Source: Gammaproteobacteria bacterium (lineage in GTDB: Bacteria > Pseudomonadota > Gammaproteobacteria > Pseudomonadales > Azotimanducaceae). Taken from it: DNA of 41,906 nt. Positions within the stretch are counted from its first letter, which is position 1. The number at the start of each line of letters is the position of its first letter. Positions 1 to 8,107 of the stretch are shown piece after piece. The notes below the pieces were generated by a model. It saw only the letters and a list, made by a program, of their open reading frames with translations. It had not been told where the DNA came from and searched no databases. The position numbers and the translations under genes were made by a program. Location: positions 1-41,906 of the forward strand of contig VXPO01000153.1 of the NCBI GenBank assembly GCA_009839505.1. Direction: 5' to 3'.

Positions 1-52
1 ACCCCGGGGCACAGCGAAGCGAAGCGCCGGGGACGGCTTTGGGGCGCTACGG
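1..52 (-). repeat. Stop-codon-embedded stem-loop repeat, copy 1 (cut by window edge)
   Basis: Read on the minus strand this starts with CCGTAG, the last codon and stop of the S41 peptidase gene, and continues GCGCCCCAAAGCCG, then a GC-rich stem around a loop rich in TTCGCTTCGC. The same sequence occurs at 20333-20411, 29716-29794 and 40273-40349, always in the same relation to a gene end. The window edge removes the distal half. It has no T-run, so it is not a standard intrinsic terminator; a REP-like mRNA 3'-end element is the nearest familiar class, by inference. Confidence 0.85.
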
Positions 53-2362
53 GCGTGTGGGACCGGTCACCACCGCCGTGGCCCGTTCCAGCAACTCATC
101 CCGTCCCGCGGCGATCCCCGCGATTGTTCGCGACACGGGCACCGTCGGTTGAATCCCGACGCCGTGGTGTTGCGAGCCGTCGTGCTTCAGAACGCGCATG
201 CCGGTCCAGGTGACGTGGTAGCCGCCTGGCAGCATGAACGGGTTGACGTTGCCGTTGGTGCCCGCCGTGGGTCCGCCGACGATTTCCGCCAGCCTGTAGT
301 GCTCGATGATGCCGAGAAGCGTCTCCGCTGCGCTGATCGCCCGTCCGTCGGTAACGAACGCGACGTTCTTCGTGAAACGCGGTTTCGAGGGCTGCACCGA
401 CCAGTTGCTGAACTGAAACTGCATGTCGCGACGGTCCGGATGGTGCACCAACGGGACGTGCCACTGAGCGGACGTGACCGTCTCGTCGATCAGATGGGCG
501 ATGACCGGAGTGAACGGGAAGGCGGGGTAGCCACGCAGGTCGAAAACGATGCCGTTGGCTTGGGAAAGCCTCGGCACGAGGGCGTTGAACTCCTGGATAT
601 CCTTGACCCGATCCAGGTCGACGTAGAGAACGCCGTCGATCAGCTCCGCGCCCTGCTCCGGACGCCGTTCGCGAACGACGCCGTCGCTCCAGGGCAGGAT
701 GTTCCTCTGTACCTCGACCATGCGTTCTTGCCCCGAGGGAGCGCGTAGCTTGAGCGCGATCGTCGATCCCGGTGCGCCCATGCCGATCTCGGAAAGGGCG
801 ATATGACGAAGGTACTGGCTTGTCGCCGCCGAGTTCGTCTCTGCGATCGACCCGAGTAGTTCGCCTAGCGGACGTCCATCTATTTCGGCTACCACGTCAC
901 CTGGTTGGAGTTCGTCCATCCCGTCCGCGACGGCAGTGACCACCAGCTCGTTGCCCACCCAGTCGCAGGCCAATGGAGGCAGGTGCATGGGACCACCGCC
1001 CGGGCCGGCGGCCCGGCCGTGTCCGTCGTGAAGATCGGCCACCAGCCGCTTCAAGGTATCGACGAAGTCAGTCTGATCCGCATCGACGGCGGCGGCCGGC
1101 AGTGACCGGCTCAGTGTGGCGCTCCAGTCGGCGTCGACGACGTCGAAATAGGGATAGAAGTGCTGGAACACGTTCCACGCCAGGGCGACGGCGGCGAGCC
1201 GGGTTGAACGGTCGTCTCCCGTCGGCCGCCAGTGGTCCGGAAAGCCGTCGGCGAGCACGGTGGTGGGTGTCCCTTCGAACAATGCCTCCAAGGCGACGGG
1301 TATGGCCGTTGGCACCAGCGCGGACACGCCACCGCCGAGGTCCGCCTCGATCGGCTCCCCGGGACTGACTGGCGCGGTCGTGGACGTGAGCAGCCTGCTC
1401 GAGTACATCGATGGCTGATCGCCCACCTTGACGCCGCGGTGTTCCCAGTAGCGGATCTCGCCCTCCTGTTTCGTGGCTAGATCGGTTGGCAAGGCCAGCG
1501 GATCGCCGGTGGGCGCCACGCGCACGGTGGGCGCAACGTCTTGGAACACGGCTTGAAGCGCTTTCGCGAGCTCCATGGCGCTACCGGCGGCTTCGACTTG
1601 GCGTATGGCGTTGATGGCGAATACGTCCCAGTCCGTGTCGGCGACCGCCTGGGTGGGATGGAAGTAGCGGACGTAGCCCAGTAGCCGCGTCAGTGCGATG
1701 AGATTGGCGAGACCGCGTTCGTCGAGTTCGCGCGGAGCCTGGTTGCCCTCGCCGGCCTCGCCGACGACGTCGACAGCGACGCTATCGAGCCACGCCTTGC
1801 CTCTACCCATGAGCATCATCCCGAAGTTGATTCGCTCGGCGTCGGCGGCGATGTCGCCGACGATCTCGAATCGTTGCCAGTCCTTGGAGCGGATAGGCCG
1901 GTCGTTCATGTTGTCGAAAAACCCGAGGCGCCCTCCTGTCCGGTCCTCCCGAAACCACGGCTGGGCTTGTCCGCTTGGGAATCCGGGCAGGGGCAGCGGA
2001 ACCTCGGTTCTCACCCAGCCGCTGAACCGCACCCGTTTGCCGCGATACGGCGTGCCATCGACGGTTTGCATCACGTTGCCGAATCCGCCGCCCGGCGGAA
2101 ACGTCGTCGTGTCGGTCGCCACCGTCGGGGTCTTGGCGACCACCGCGGAGAGCGTGCCCGTGTTGGCAGTCTCATCGCTCAGTTCGACGGTGTAGCCGCT
2201 TCGCTCGGTGACCAGCGGTGCGAACCAGCCGGTGGGCATTTCGCCGACGACGCCGTCTTCGAAGTCGAGATTCGTCGGCTCGGCGCTGACCGCACCTGTC
2301 GTAAGCGCCGTCACGACGAGTGCTGAACTCCACGCACCGCTGCGAACTGCAGCTGCTTTCAT
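47..2362 (-). CDS. Secreted S41-family peptidase (tricorn/CPBP-like) with PDZ domain
   Basis: A 771-residue exported serine peptidase. The first 27 residues form a signal peptide ending near AVSAEP, so it acts in the envelope or outside. An N-terminal beta-rich module (about 30-210, starting LDFEDG) resembles carbohydrate-binding-like domains of other S41 proteins; then come a helical region (VALAWNVFQHFYPYFD), a PDZ-like domain (LQPGDVVAEIDG) and the C-terminal protease domain. The likely nucleophile is Ser677 in AISAAE, followed by VGGPTAGTNGNV and LPGG, as in S41 enzymes using a Ser-Glu/His arrangement rather than the CtpA Ser-Lys dyad. The ATG at 2362 was chosen because it begins the signal peptide and overlaps the upstream stop codon as ATGA. 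Its own stop codon lies inside a dispersed repeat. Confidence 0.9.
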   Translation of the reverse strand: MKAAAVRSGAWSSALVVTALTTGAVSAEPTNLDFEDGVVGEMPTGWFAPLVTERSGYTVELSDETANTGTLSAVVAKTPTVATDTTTFPPGGGFGNVMQTVDGTPYRGKRVRFSGWVRTEVPLPLPGFPSGQAQPWFREDRTGGRLGFFDNMNDRPIRSKDWQRFEIVGDIAADAERINFGMMLMGRGKAWLDSVAVDVVGEAGEGNQAPRELDERGLANLIALTRLLGYVRYFHPTQAVADTDWDVFAINAIRQVEAAGSAMELAKALQAVFQDVAPTVRVAPTGDPLALPTDLATKQEGEIRYWEHRGVKVGDQPSMYSSRLLTSTTAPVSPGEPIEADLGGGVSALVPTAIPVALEALFEGTPTTVLADGFPDHWRPTGDDRSTRLAAVALAWNVFQHFYPYFDVVDADWSATLSRSLPAAAVDADQTDFVDTLKRLVADLHDGHGRAAGPGGGPMHLPPLACDWVGNELVVTAVADGMDELQPGDVVAEIDGRPLGELLGSIAETNSAATSQYLRHIALSEIGMGAPGSTIALKLRAPSGQERMVEVQRNILPWSDGVVRERRPEQGAELIDGVLYVDLDRVKDIQEFNALVPRLSQANGIVFDLRGYPAFPFTPVIAHLIDETVTSAQWHVPLVHHPDRRDMQFQFSNWSVQPSKPRFTKNVAFVTDGRAISAAETLLGIIEHYRLAEIVGGPTAGTNGNVNPFMLPGGYHVTWTGMRVLKHDGSQHHGVGIQPTVPVSRTIAGIAAGRDELLERATAVVTGPTRP

Positions 2363-3687
2363 TGGTCGTCTCCGTCTGTTGCAATGGCCGCAGTCCGCTC
2401 GACGCAAGACCCGCATATGAAATGGGTCTCGGGCGTCGCGGTGAAGAGGTTCGACTTGCCGCCGCAGTAGCCGCACCCGGTGAACACGTTGCTCTTTCCT
2501 GGACCGGAATGTCGCCGCATGACGCCATTCGACAACTGTCCGTCATTCAGTAGAGCCTTGCAGGCGTCGACGCACTCATCGCAGATGTGGCTGAAGGCAC
2601 TCGGGACGAGGAGCTTCACGTCGAAGCGTGGCTTGCGGCAGAAGCTGCAGAACGCGCAACTGGTGTCTCGCTCGTGCCCGATCTCATCGGCTAGAGCCAC
2701 CCGGGCTTCGGCAATCCCAATGCCGAGTTCCGTCAGCAAGTCGGGGCCGCCGGCGGTGTTGTCCTTCGACAGGATGCCGAGCAGCACGTGGTGGGACCGA
2801 ACCGTGTCGCGTGCATAGCGCGGTATGACCCGGGTCAACAGCGAGAAGGCTGCGGCGGGCACCGGCAATCGGTGGATGTCGAGACCGGCATCGTCATCGC
2901 CATCGCCGAGGGGAGTCGCGAGTCCTAGCCGTTCGGGGGTCGCCCCGAGGGACCGCAGAATGGACGCGGCGATCCCGCTGTCGCCGTAAACCAGCGATCC
3001 GATCAGGTGTCGTCCGGAGAGTGCCTCGTCTTTCTCATGCGCCATGAGCGAGCCGACGAGAACGCATTCCAACGCGGCCGGCGCATAATCCACCAGGGCA
3101 AGCTCTCCGAACACGCACTCGGTCGCGGACTCGCGCAACCGGATCGAAGCAAGTGTTGCCTCGAGTCCCGGTTCGGTGACGGCCCGGTTGGTGGTGATGA
3201 GCCTCAATCGCATCAGATGATTGCTGTGCTCCAAGCAGTAGTGACGCATGTACTCCGGCGCACCGAAGGCCTCGGTGCATTCCAAGCGGATCGCCGGCTT
3301 CCCGTCGAGCGTCGCGTCGGCGTATTCGAACTTGCCGTAGGCCGTGGAGAGTTCGCGCTCGATCGCTTCTGCTGCTGCCCGAGGGGACACGGGAACATCC
3401 CCTTGACGGCTGTAGACAAGCTCGAATTCGGCATGCGATTCGTCGGTACCGCTCGCCTGGTAGTGCATCGCGGGACGGAGCGCGCTCCAAATCGAGTGTG
3501 TGATGCGTTGCCAGCCTGAGGGCATCTCGATGGAGAAACCAAGATCGGCCAATGTGGCCCGTTTGCTACTGGACATGGTTGAAGCCTCCGCTTGGCGGCG
3601 GAAGTGCCAGAGGGCAGCCGTATAGGACTCGCCGCTACGCGCGGCGCGGGCTCGAACGAGCCGCTTGAAATGCTTGTCGACTGTCAC
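2359..3687 (-). CDS. Clp-N-like / ClpX C4-zinc-finger protein without AAA+ motor
   Basis: A 442-residue protein of unusual composition. Residues 4-30 are a basic helix (KHFKRLVRARAARSGESYTAAL). Residues 46-190 resemble a PsbP/DcrB-type fold (GFSIEMPSGWQRI). Residues 203-335 contain two helical segments like the Clp N-terminal repeat (SGRHLIGSLVYG and SHHVLLGIL). A ClpX-type C4 zinc finger follows (C347, C350, C369, C372; ends HICDECVDAC), then a second C4 finger (C405, C408, C425, C428). There is no Walker A/B or other ATPase motif. The start is a GTG with AGGA just upstream. It is translationally coupled (ATGA) to the S41 peptidase, so a substrate-binding or adaptor role beside a protease is inferred, not shown. 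Confidence 0.85.
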   Translation of the reverse strand: MTVDKHFKRLVRARAARSGESYTAALWHFRRQAEASTMSSSKRATLADLGFSIEMPSGWQRITHSIWSALRPAMHYQASGTDESHAEFELVYSRQGDVPVSPRAAAEAIERELSTAYGKFEYADATLDGKPAIRLECTEAFGAPEYMRHYCLEHSNHLMRLRLITTNRAVTEPGLEATLASIRLRESATECVFGELALVDYAPAALECVLVGSLMAHEKDEALSGRHLIGSLVYGDSGIAASILRSLGATPERLGLATPLGDGDDDAGLDIHRLPVPAAAFSLLTRVIPRYARDTVRSHHVLLGILSKDNTAGGPDLLTELGIGIAEARVALADEIGHERDTSCAFCSFCRKPRFDVKLLVPSAFSHICDECVDACKALLNDGQLSNGVMRRHSGPGKSNVFTGCGYCGGKSNLFTATPETHFICGSCVERTAAIATDGDDQ

Positions 3688-3779
3688 CGGTCCTACGCCG
3701 TTCCGGGCATCGATCCCCCAGCGATCACCGCCCGGTTGCTAGACCGTGATCGTCACTTCAAGGAATCGGATCCCCTTCG

Positions 3780-3817
3780 CCTCTTGGATCAACCCTGCTG
3801 GGGCGGGTTGATCGAGG
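3780..3817. promoter_or_regulatory. Inverted repeat in the leader of the Clp-N/zinc-finger gene
   Basis: A perfect 9-bp inverted repeat, GATCAACCC (3787-3795) and GGGTTGATC (3805-3813), is separated by 9 bases. Outside it CCTC (3780-3783) can pair with GAGG (3814-3817) after a 3-base bulge. It lies between the predicted promoter (3844-3873) and the GTG start at 3687 on the minus strand. No T-run follows, so an operator or leader hairpin is more likely than a terminator. Confidence 0.5.
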
Positions 3818-3843
3818 TCTGGCGCGGAAGCTCGCCGAGCTCG

Positions 3844-3873
3844 ATTCTCGACTCGCGCGCAAAACGTTGTCAA
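3844..3873 (-). promoter_or_regulatory. Predicted sigma-70 promoter for the Clp-N/zinc-finger - S41 peptidase operon
   Basis: On the minus strand TTGACA (3873-3868) is an exact -35 consensus, followed after 18 bp by GAGAAT (3849-3844), 4 of 6 matches to the -10 consensus. It would start transcription near 3837, giving a leader of about 150 nt that includes the 3780-3817 inverted repeat. The TTGACA overlaps the stop codon of the toxin stub at 3870-3902. Confidence 0.45.
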
Positions 3874-3902
3874 GCGAGTGAACTGGCGTCAACGGCGCGC
3901 AT
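3870..3902 (-). pseudogene. VapC/PIN toxin stub (10 codons) behind AbrB-type antitoxin
   Basis: An ATG at 3902 overlaps the end of the antitoxin gene by 14 bases, the spacing normal for antitoxin-toxin pairs. It encodes MRAVDASSLA then TGA. PIN-domain toxins commonly begin M-x-A-V-D-T-N/S-x-L, with the Asp a metal ligand, so this is read as the first 10 codons of a vapC whose remainder is gone. The match is too short to be certain; chance is possible. Confidence 0.45.
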
Positions 3903-4149
3903 GCTGGCGTCTGAAGTGCCGCCGAATGCACTTATCCATTTCCTGAACGGTTCGTTGCCTAGGCTTTTTCGCGAACACGGCCTCGTGGATGTCCTTGGAC
4001 GTGTAGGCAGACACGCGACGGATGACGACCTCGTCTCCTCGCTCACACCATTCGATTTTGGAGCCGGGCGCTAGTCCAAGCTTCCGCTGGATCCGGGCCG
4101 GGACCGGAATTTGCCCTTGTGACGTGATCTTGGTCTCGATGGTTTCCAC
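3889..4149 (-). CDS. AbrB/MazE/SpoVT-type antitoxin (VapB-like)
   Basis: An 86-residue protein with an N-terminal swapped-hairpin AbrB domain (KITSQGQIPVPARIQRKLGL, then GSKIEWCERGDEVVIRR) and a C-terminal tail (EMDKCIRRHFRRQHARR) typical of the toxin-neutralising tail in VapB-like antitoxins. A GTG start at 4149 was preferred because the domain begins there and GGGA lies a few bases upstream; an in-frame TTG at 4224 would add 25 residues of non-AbrB character. Its expected partner survives only as a 10-codon stub, so it is probably an orphan antitoxin or DNA-binding repressor. Confidence 0.8.
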   Translation of the reverse strand: METIETKITSQGQIPVPARIQRKLGLAPGSKIEWCERGDEVVIRRVSAYTSKDIHEAVFAKKPRQRTVQEMDKCIRRHFRRQHARR

Positions 4150-4281
4150 TTCCCGTCCCGCGTGCGCTGTTCCGCTACCACTGTGAGGTTTGTTCCCTTG
4201 TCGCGGTAAGTCAATCACAGGCAAGTGCCCGGGAGTCGCGAAGGGCTCGCCGAGGCCTTCCTGGCCTCGGCGAGAACAGCG

Positions 4282-5508
4282 TCAGGCGTTGGCCGTGACG
4301 CTGGAGGGGGAGCTGGGCGAATAGGGAACTTCGATGTCGGGATACGCGATGGGGCTGGCGGTGTACTGCGCCGTCTCGAAGAGTGCCTCGAAACGGTGGG
4401 CGTCCGGTCGGGCGACACCGACGGACTCGGCGACCGCGTCGTGCCAGACCGTGCCGCGGGCGACGTTCAAGCCGTCGGCGAGGTACTTGTCGTCTGCCAC
4501 CGCCGCCTGCCAACCCTTGTTGGCGATCGTCCGGATGTAGGGCAGCGTCACGTTGTTCAAGGCCAGCGTCGACGTGTGCGGGACCACGCCCGGCATATTG
4601 GTCACGCAGTAGTGGACCACGCCGTCGTGGATGAAAGTGGGGTCGTCGTGGCTTGTCGGACGACTGGTCTCGAAGCAGCCGCCCTGATCGATGGAGATGT
4701 CGACAAGCACCGAGCCGTCACGCATCTCGCGGACGTCCTCGGCGCTGACGAGCTTCGGTGCCCGTGCCCCCGGTACGAGCACCGCGCCGACCACGAGGTC
4801 GGCATCGCGCACGTATTCGCTGGTGGTGGAAGCGTTGGCCATGATCGTCTTCGCGCGGCCGTCGAAGCGGTCCGCGAGCCAGCGCAGGCGGGTGACGCTC
4901 TTGTCCAGGATGGCGACCTCGGCACCGAGGCCGAGAGCGATGGTGGCCGCATTGGCGCCGGCCATGCCGCCACCGATGACCACGACCCGCGCCGGCGCGA
5001 CGCCGGGAACTCCGCCGAGGAGTATCCCGCGGCCCCCGGTTGTGCGTTGCAGGGCGCTGATCCGCTGCAGTGTGCCGGCCCCGACCTGGACGGACATCCG
5101 ACCGGCGATTTCGCTCATCGGCGACAGCAGGGGCAGACTGCCGTCCGCTGCGGTGACCGTCTCGTAGGCGATGGCGGTCGCGCCGCTCGCCATGAGCGCG
5201 CTGGTCAACTCCGGGTTGGCAGCCAGGTGCAGATACGTGAACAGGATCTGGGATTCGCCGAGACGGGCGCATTCCGCGAGACTCGGCTCCTTCACCTTGA
5301 TCACCAGGGTCTGTTCGAATGCCTCCTGCGTGGAGGCGACTCGGGCACCCGCCGCCGTGTATTCGGCGTCGCCGAAACCGATGCCGTCCCCGGCGCCCGT
5401 TTCGACCACGACGTCGTGTCCGTCGCGAACCAGTTCGGCGACGGAAGTGGGCGTCAGGCCGACGCGGTATTCATGGACCTTGGTTTCCTTTGGGACGCCG
5501 ATCTGCAT
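4282..5508 (-). CDS. ald: Alanine dehydrogenase
   Basis: 408 residues; NAD-dependent oxidative deamination of L-alanine to pyruvate and ammonium in the cytoplasm. The N-terminus (MQIGVPKETKVHEYRVGLTP) is the family signature, with substrate-binding Arg15 and the conserved Lys73 (KVKEP) and His94 (TYLHLA). The Rossmann loop is GGGMAG (179-184); most homologues have GGGVVG there. An AGGAGG lies 11 bases before the ATG. It is divergent from an Lrp/AsnC gene, the usual genetic partner that activates ald in response to alanine in other bacteria (established for AldR/Lrp-type regulators). Confidence 0.97.
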   Translation of the reverse strand: MQIGVPKETKVHEYRVGLTPTSVAELVRDGHDVVVETGAGDGIGFGDAEYTAAGARVASTQEAFEQTLVIKVKEPSLAECARLGESQILFTYLHLAANPELTSALMASGATAIAYETVTAADGSLPLLSPMSEIAGRMSVQVGAGTLQRISALQRTTGGRGILLGGVPGVAPARVVVIGGGMAGANAATIALGLGAEVAILDKSVTRLRWLADRFDGRAKTIMANASTTSEYVRDADLVVGAVLVPGARAPKLVSAEDVREMRDGSVLVDISIDQGGCFETSRPTSHDDPTFIHDGVVHYCVTNMPGVVPHTSTLALNNVTLPYIRTIANKGWQAAVADDKYLADGLNVARGTVWHDAVAESVGVARPDAHRFEALFETAQYTASPIAYPDIEVPYSPSSPSSVTANA

Positions 5509-5586
5509 GGCCTGGACACCCTCCTCGACAGGGCGATTTGACGATGACGTTCACCCTAGCGGAACGGGCGCGCAACAGGTTTGCGT

Positions 5587-5631
5587 TTTCGACTCTGTTG
5601 ATCCAGGATCAGAACATGATCTATCGAGAAT
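5587..5631. promoter_or_regulatory. Candidate Lrp/AsnC operator in the ald-lrp intergenic region
   Basis: The 130-bp divergent region contains stacked dyads: TGATCC-A-GGATCA (5600-5612), GATCA-GAACA-TGATC (5608-5622), and an outer imperfect pair TTTTCGA (5587-5593) with TCGAGAA (5625-5631). Lrp-family octamers bind such repeated, phased half-sites. The position, just upstream of the regulator gene, suits autoregulation and control of ald. Confidence 0.55.
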
Positions 5632-5644
5632 ACCGTATTGAGTG

Positions 5645-6115
5645 ATGGAAACTGTCAATATAGATCAGAGAGACAGAATGATCCTGCATGAAGTCCAGCA
5701 GGACGGTCGGATCACCAACGCCGAACTCGCAGAGCGGATCAACTTGTCGGAATCGGCAAGCCTGCGACGCCTGAAGCGCCTCGAGGAGGCCGGAATGATC
5801 CGGGGCTACGTTGGCCTCGTCGACCAGTCCTTCGCGGGTTATCCGGACAACGTCTTCGTGCAGATCACGCTCGCCAGCCAGCAGCGCGATGACTTGGCGG
5901 CATTCGAGCGCGCCATCGTCGAACTGCCGGAAGTCATGGAGTGCTACGTCATGTCGGGCGAGGCCGACTACCTAGTGCGTGTCATCGTGCGCGACGCCCG
6001 TGACTACGAGCGCATCCACAGCAACTACCTGACAGCGCTACCGGGCGTGGACCGGGTGCACTCGAGTTTCGCCTTGCGGACGGTGGTCAAGCGTACCGAA
6101 CTACCGATTCGCTGA
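5645..6115 (+). CDS. Lrp/AsnC family transcriptional regulator
   Basis: 156 residues. An N-terminal winged helix-turn-helix (ILHEVQQDGRITNAELAERINLSESASLRRLKRLEEAG, in two parts) is followed by the RAM/AsnC ligand-binding and oligomerisation domain (VFVQITL ... YVMSGEADYLVRV ... LPGVDRVHSSFALR). The second base triplet of a GTG-ATG pair was taken as start; a GTG at 5642 is equally possible. It is divergent from ald, so an alanine- or branched-chain-amino-acid-responsive activator of ald is the likely role. Its 3' end overlaps the convergent phosphoesterase gene by 15 bp. Confidence 0.93.
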   Translation: METVNIDQRDRMILHEVQQDGRITNAELAERINLSESASLRRLKRLEEAGMIRGYVGLVDQSFAGYPDNVFVQITLASQQRDDLAAFERAIVELPEVMECYVMSGEADYLVRVIVRDARDYERIHSNYLTALPGVDRVHSSFALRTVVKRTELPIR

Positions 6116-8014
6116 GTCGCGGACGAACGTGCCGGATGCGGCGACCGGTGCATCACCGAAACGGTTGGGTTGCCAGTGCAGCGCCACGCCGTCCGAACCG
6201 GGCGAGTTCCAGGGTATCTCGTTGACGTCTTCTCCCGCGTCCCAGTCGATTGCGGCGATGGCGAGCCGCACCGTGTCCCAACGACCTCCGGCGTGGCCGT
6301 CCAGGAAAGCACCGTCAACCTTGAACTCCACGTCGTAACCCGACTCCGTGGTCGTGGTCGCGGTCGTAACGGCGTCTCGGGAGCCCCTGAGGAAACGCAG
6401 GTAGTAGCTCTCCTCGACGACCGCGGGGAGGGTGACGATCCCGACCGCCATCTCGGCGAGATCACGACGCGTGGCTTCGTACAGGCGCATGTTGGCGGAT
6501 CGCTTGGGGTCGGGACGCGAATCCACGGTGATCATCACCGAGTCCTGGATCAACAAGCCGCGGGATTCGTCGGCGAACAGGCTGTCGTCGTCGATGCTCA
6601 CCGCGACGTAAAGATCGCCGTCGGCTTCGCGCAGCGCGAACGAGTAGGCTACGTCGCTGGCGGCCGTCGCGGGGGAGACAATGTCGCCCTGACGATCTAC
6701 CCGATACGGCAACACCGGCCATTCGGCCAAGTCACCATCGACTGTCGGCGCGTCGTCCACCGGAATCGGCAGCGGGGCGACGGGCAATAGGGCGGAGACC
6801 GCGTCTACTGCCACCGGGTTCTCCCCGGTGTGCGTGGAGAGCGACCAGAACACTTGCCCCGGTCGGATCGCGTGGTAGGGCACCTCGGCCCGCGCGGTGA
6901 GGTCGAAGGCGAGACGTCGCGTTTCGCCGGAGGGAATCGCGACTGTTCCGGCACTGCCCTGGTAGTCGAGGTCCGGACCGGCGTCGACCTGGAATGCGAC
7001 GGTGAGATCCTCGCCGCCGCCGTTGGTGACCCGGAACGCCACCTCGCCCTCGGAGAAGGTCTCGCCGTCGCCGAGAACCGGCTCGGATTGGATAGCGTTC
7101 ACCAGCCAGCGCATCGTGTCGCGGACATCCTCGGTGACGACGTCCTCGTCGTGGATGCCGTCTATTTCCAGGTTGGCGATCCGCGGTCCGTTCGCCTTCA
7201 TGGTCACGAGCGCCACGTGGTCGAATTGGCCGTAGATGCCGCCGCGCAGATCGCTGCCGCCGCCGGTGGTGGAGAGCGTGATGTAGTTGTTGTCCTGGCG
7301 GACGATCTTGACGTAGTGGTGGAAGTGACCGGCGAACACCGTGTAGTCGCGGCCCTTGAGCATGGCGTCCACTTGGGGCCAGTCGCCCCGCACTTCGGGG
7401 TAGTCCCACAGCGGTTGGTGGACGATCACGATGGTCCAGCGCGGATCGGGTACTTCGGCCAGTGTGCGCTCGACGAACGCGAGCTGCTCGGCCTGCGTCC
7501 ACGGTCCCGGCACGGGTTCATCGGGTTTGCTCACCATGCTGAAGAGTTCCGAATTCAGCACGACGAACAGTACGTCCTTGTAGACGAACCGATAGTAGGA
7601 TGGGCCGAAACGCGCCTGCCAGGTCTCCGCCATGGTGGCGTTGCTCATGTCGTGGTTGCCCGCCGCGTAGAAAAACGGCACTTCCAGCTGCTCGATGAAA
7701 CTCTCGAACTCGTCCCACTCGTAGTCGAGTTGAGCCTGGTCCTCGGTGTAACCCTCGATCAAGTCGCCGACGCTCACCACGAATGCCGGTTCTAGCAAGT
7801 TGATCTTTGGAACGGCGGAAGCGAAGACCCCGGGCCGGGCGCCGCCGGTGCGGTCGCTGACGATCACGAAGTGGAATTCGTCTTCCGCATCGTTGGCTTC
7901 CAGGCCGGTCCACGGAACCGCGCCATCGGTGGGTTCGACCTCGATTCCGGTGGGCGGCGGCGTACAGCCCGAGAACAACAGGGCGATGGCAAGGGCGGCC
8001 ACCCCATGAGACAT
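6101..8014 (-). CDS. Calcineurin-like metallophosphoesterase lipoprotein with C-terminal CBM9/DOMON-like domain
   Basis: 637 residues. The start at 8014 gives a lipoprotein signal (LLFSGC, lipidated Cys17); an upstream in-frame ATG at 8050 would add 12 residues. The phosphoesterase core (45-300) shows SDRTGG (Asp54), GDLIEG (Asp84), GNHD (119-122), VHQPLW and AGHFHHY. In the first motif the usual DxH reads D-R-T, a variant also known in some exported relatives. The last 200 residues (VDGDLAEWPVLPYRVD, DLYVAVSIDDDSLF) look like a family-9-type sugar-binding beta sandwich. The substrate is unknown; a membrane-anchored periplasmic phosphatase or phosphodiesterase is likely. Confidence 0.88.
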   Translation of the reverse strand: MSHGVAALAIALLFSGCTPPPTGIEVEPTDGAVPWTGLEANDAEDEFHFVIVSDRTGGARPGVFASAVPKINLLEPAFVVSVGDLIEGYTEDQAQLDYEWDEFESFIEQLEVPFFYAAGNHDMSNATMAETWQARFGPSYYRFVYKDVLFVVLNSELFSMVSKPDEPVPGPWTQAEQLAFVERTLAEVPDPRWTIVIVHQPLWDYPEVRGDWPQVDAMLKGRDYTVFAGHFHHYVKIVRQDNNYITLSTTGGGSDLRGGIYGQFDHVALVTMKANGPRIANLEIDGIHDEDVVTEDVRDTMRWLVNAIQSEPVLGDGETFSEGEVAFRVTNGGGEDLTVAFQVDAGPDLDYQGSAGTVAIPSGETRRLAFDLTARAEVPYHAIRPGQVFWSLSTHTGENPVAVDAVSALLPVAPLPIPVDDAPTVDGDLAEWPVLPYRVDRQGDIVSPATAASDVAYSFALREADGDLYVAVSIDDDSLFADESRGLLIQDSVMITVDSRPDPKRSANMRLYEATRRDLAEMAVGIVTLPAVVEESYYLRFLRGSRDAVTTATTTTESGYDVEFKVDGAFLDGHAGGRWDTVRLAIAAIDWDAGEDVNEIPWNSPGSDGVALHWQPNRFGDAPVAASGTFVRDSANR

Positions 8015-8107
8015 GTGCCGGATTGGGGGCGCTTTTGATTGGACGTCCATGCGATCCTCGGGGTGGCGAAGGGCGCGCAGTATAGCGGCAGCGCGTGTGT
8101 GTTGCGG

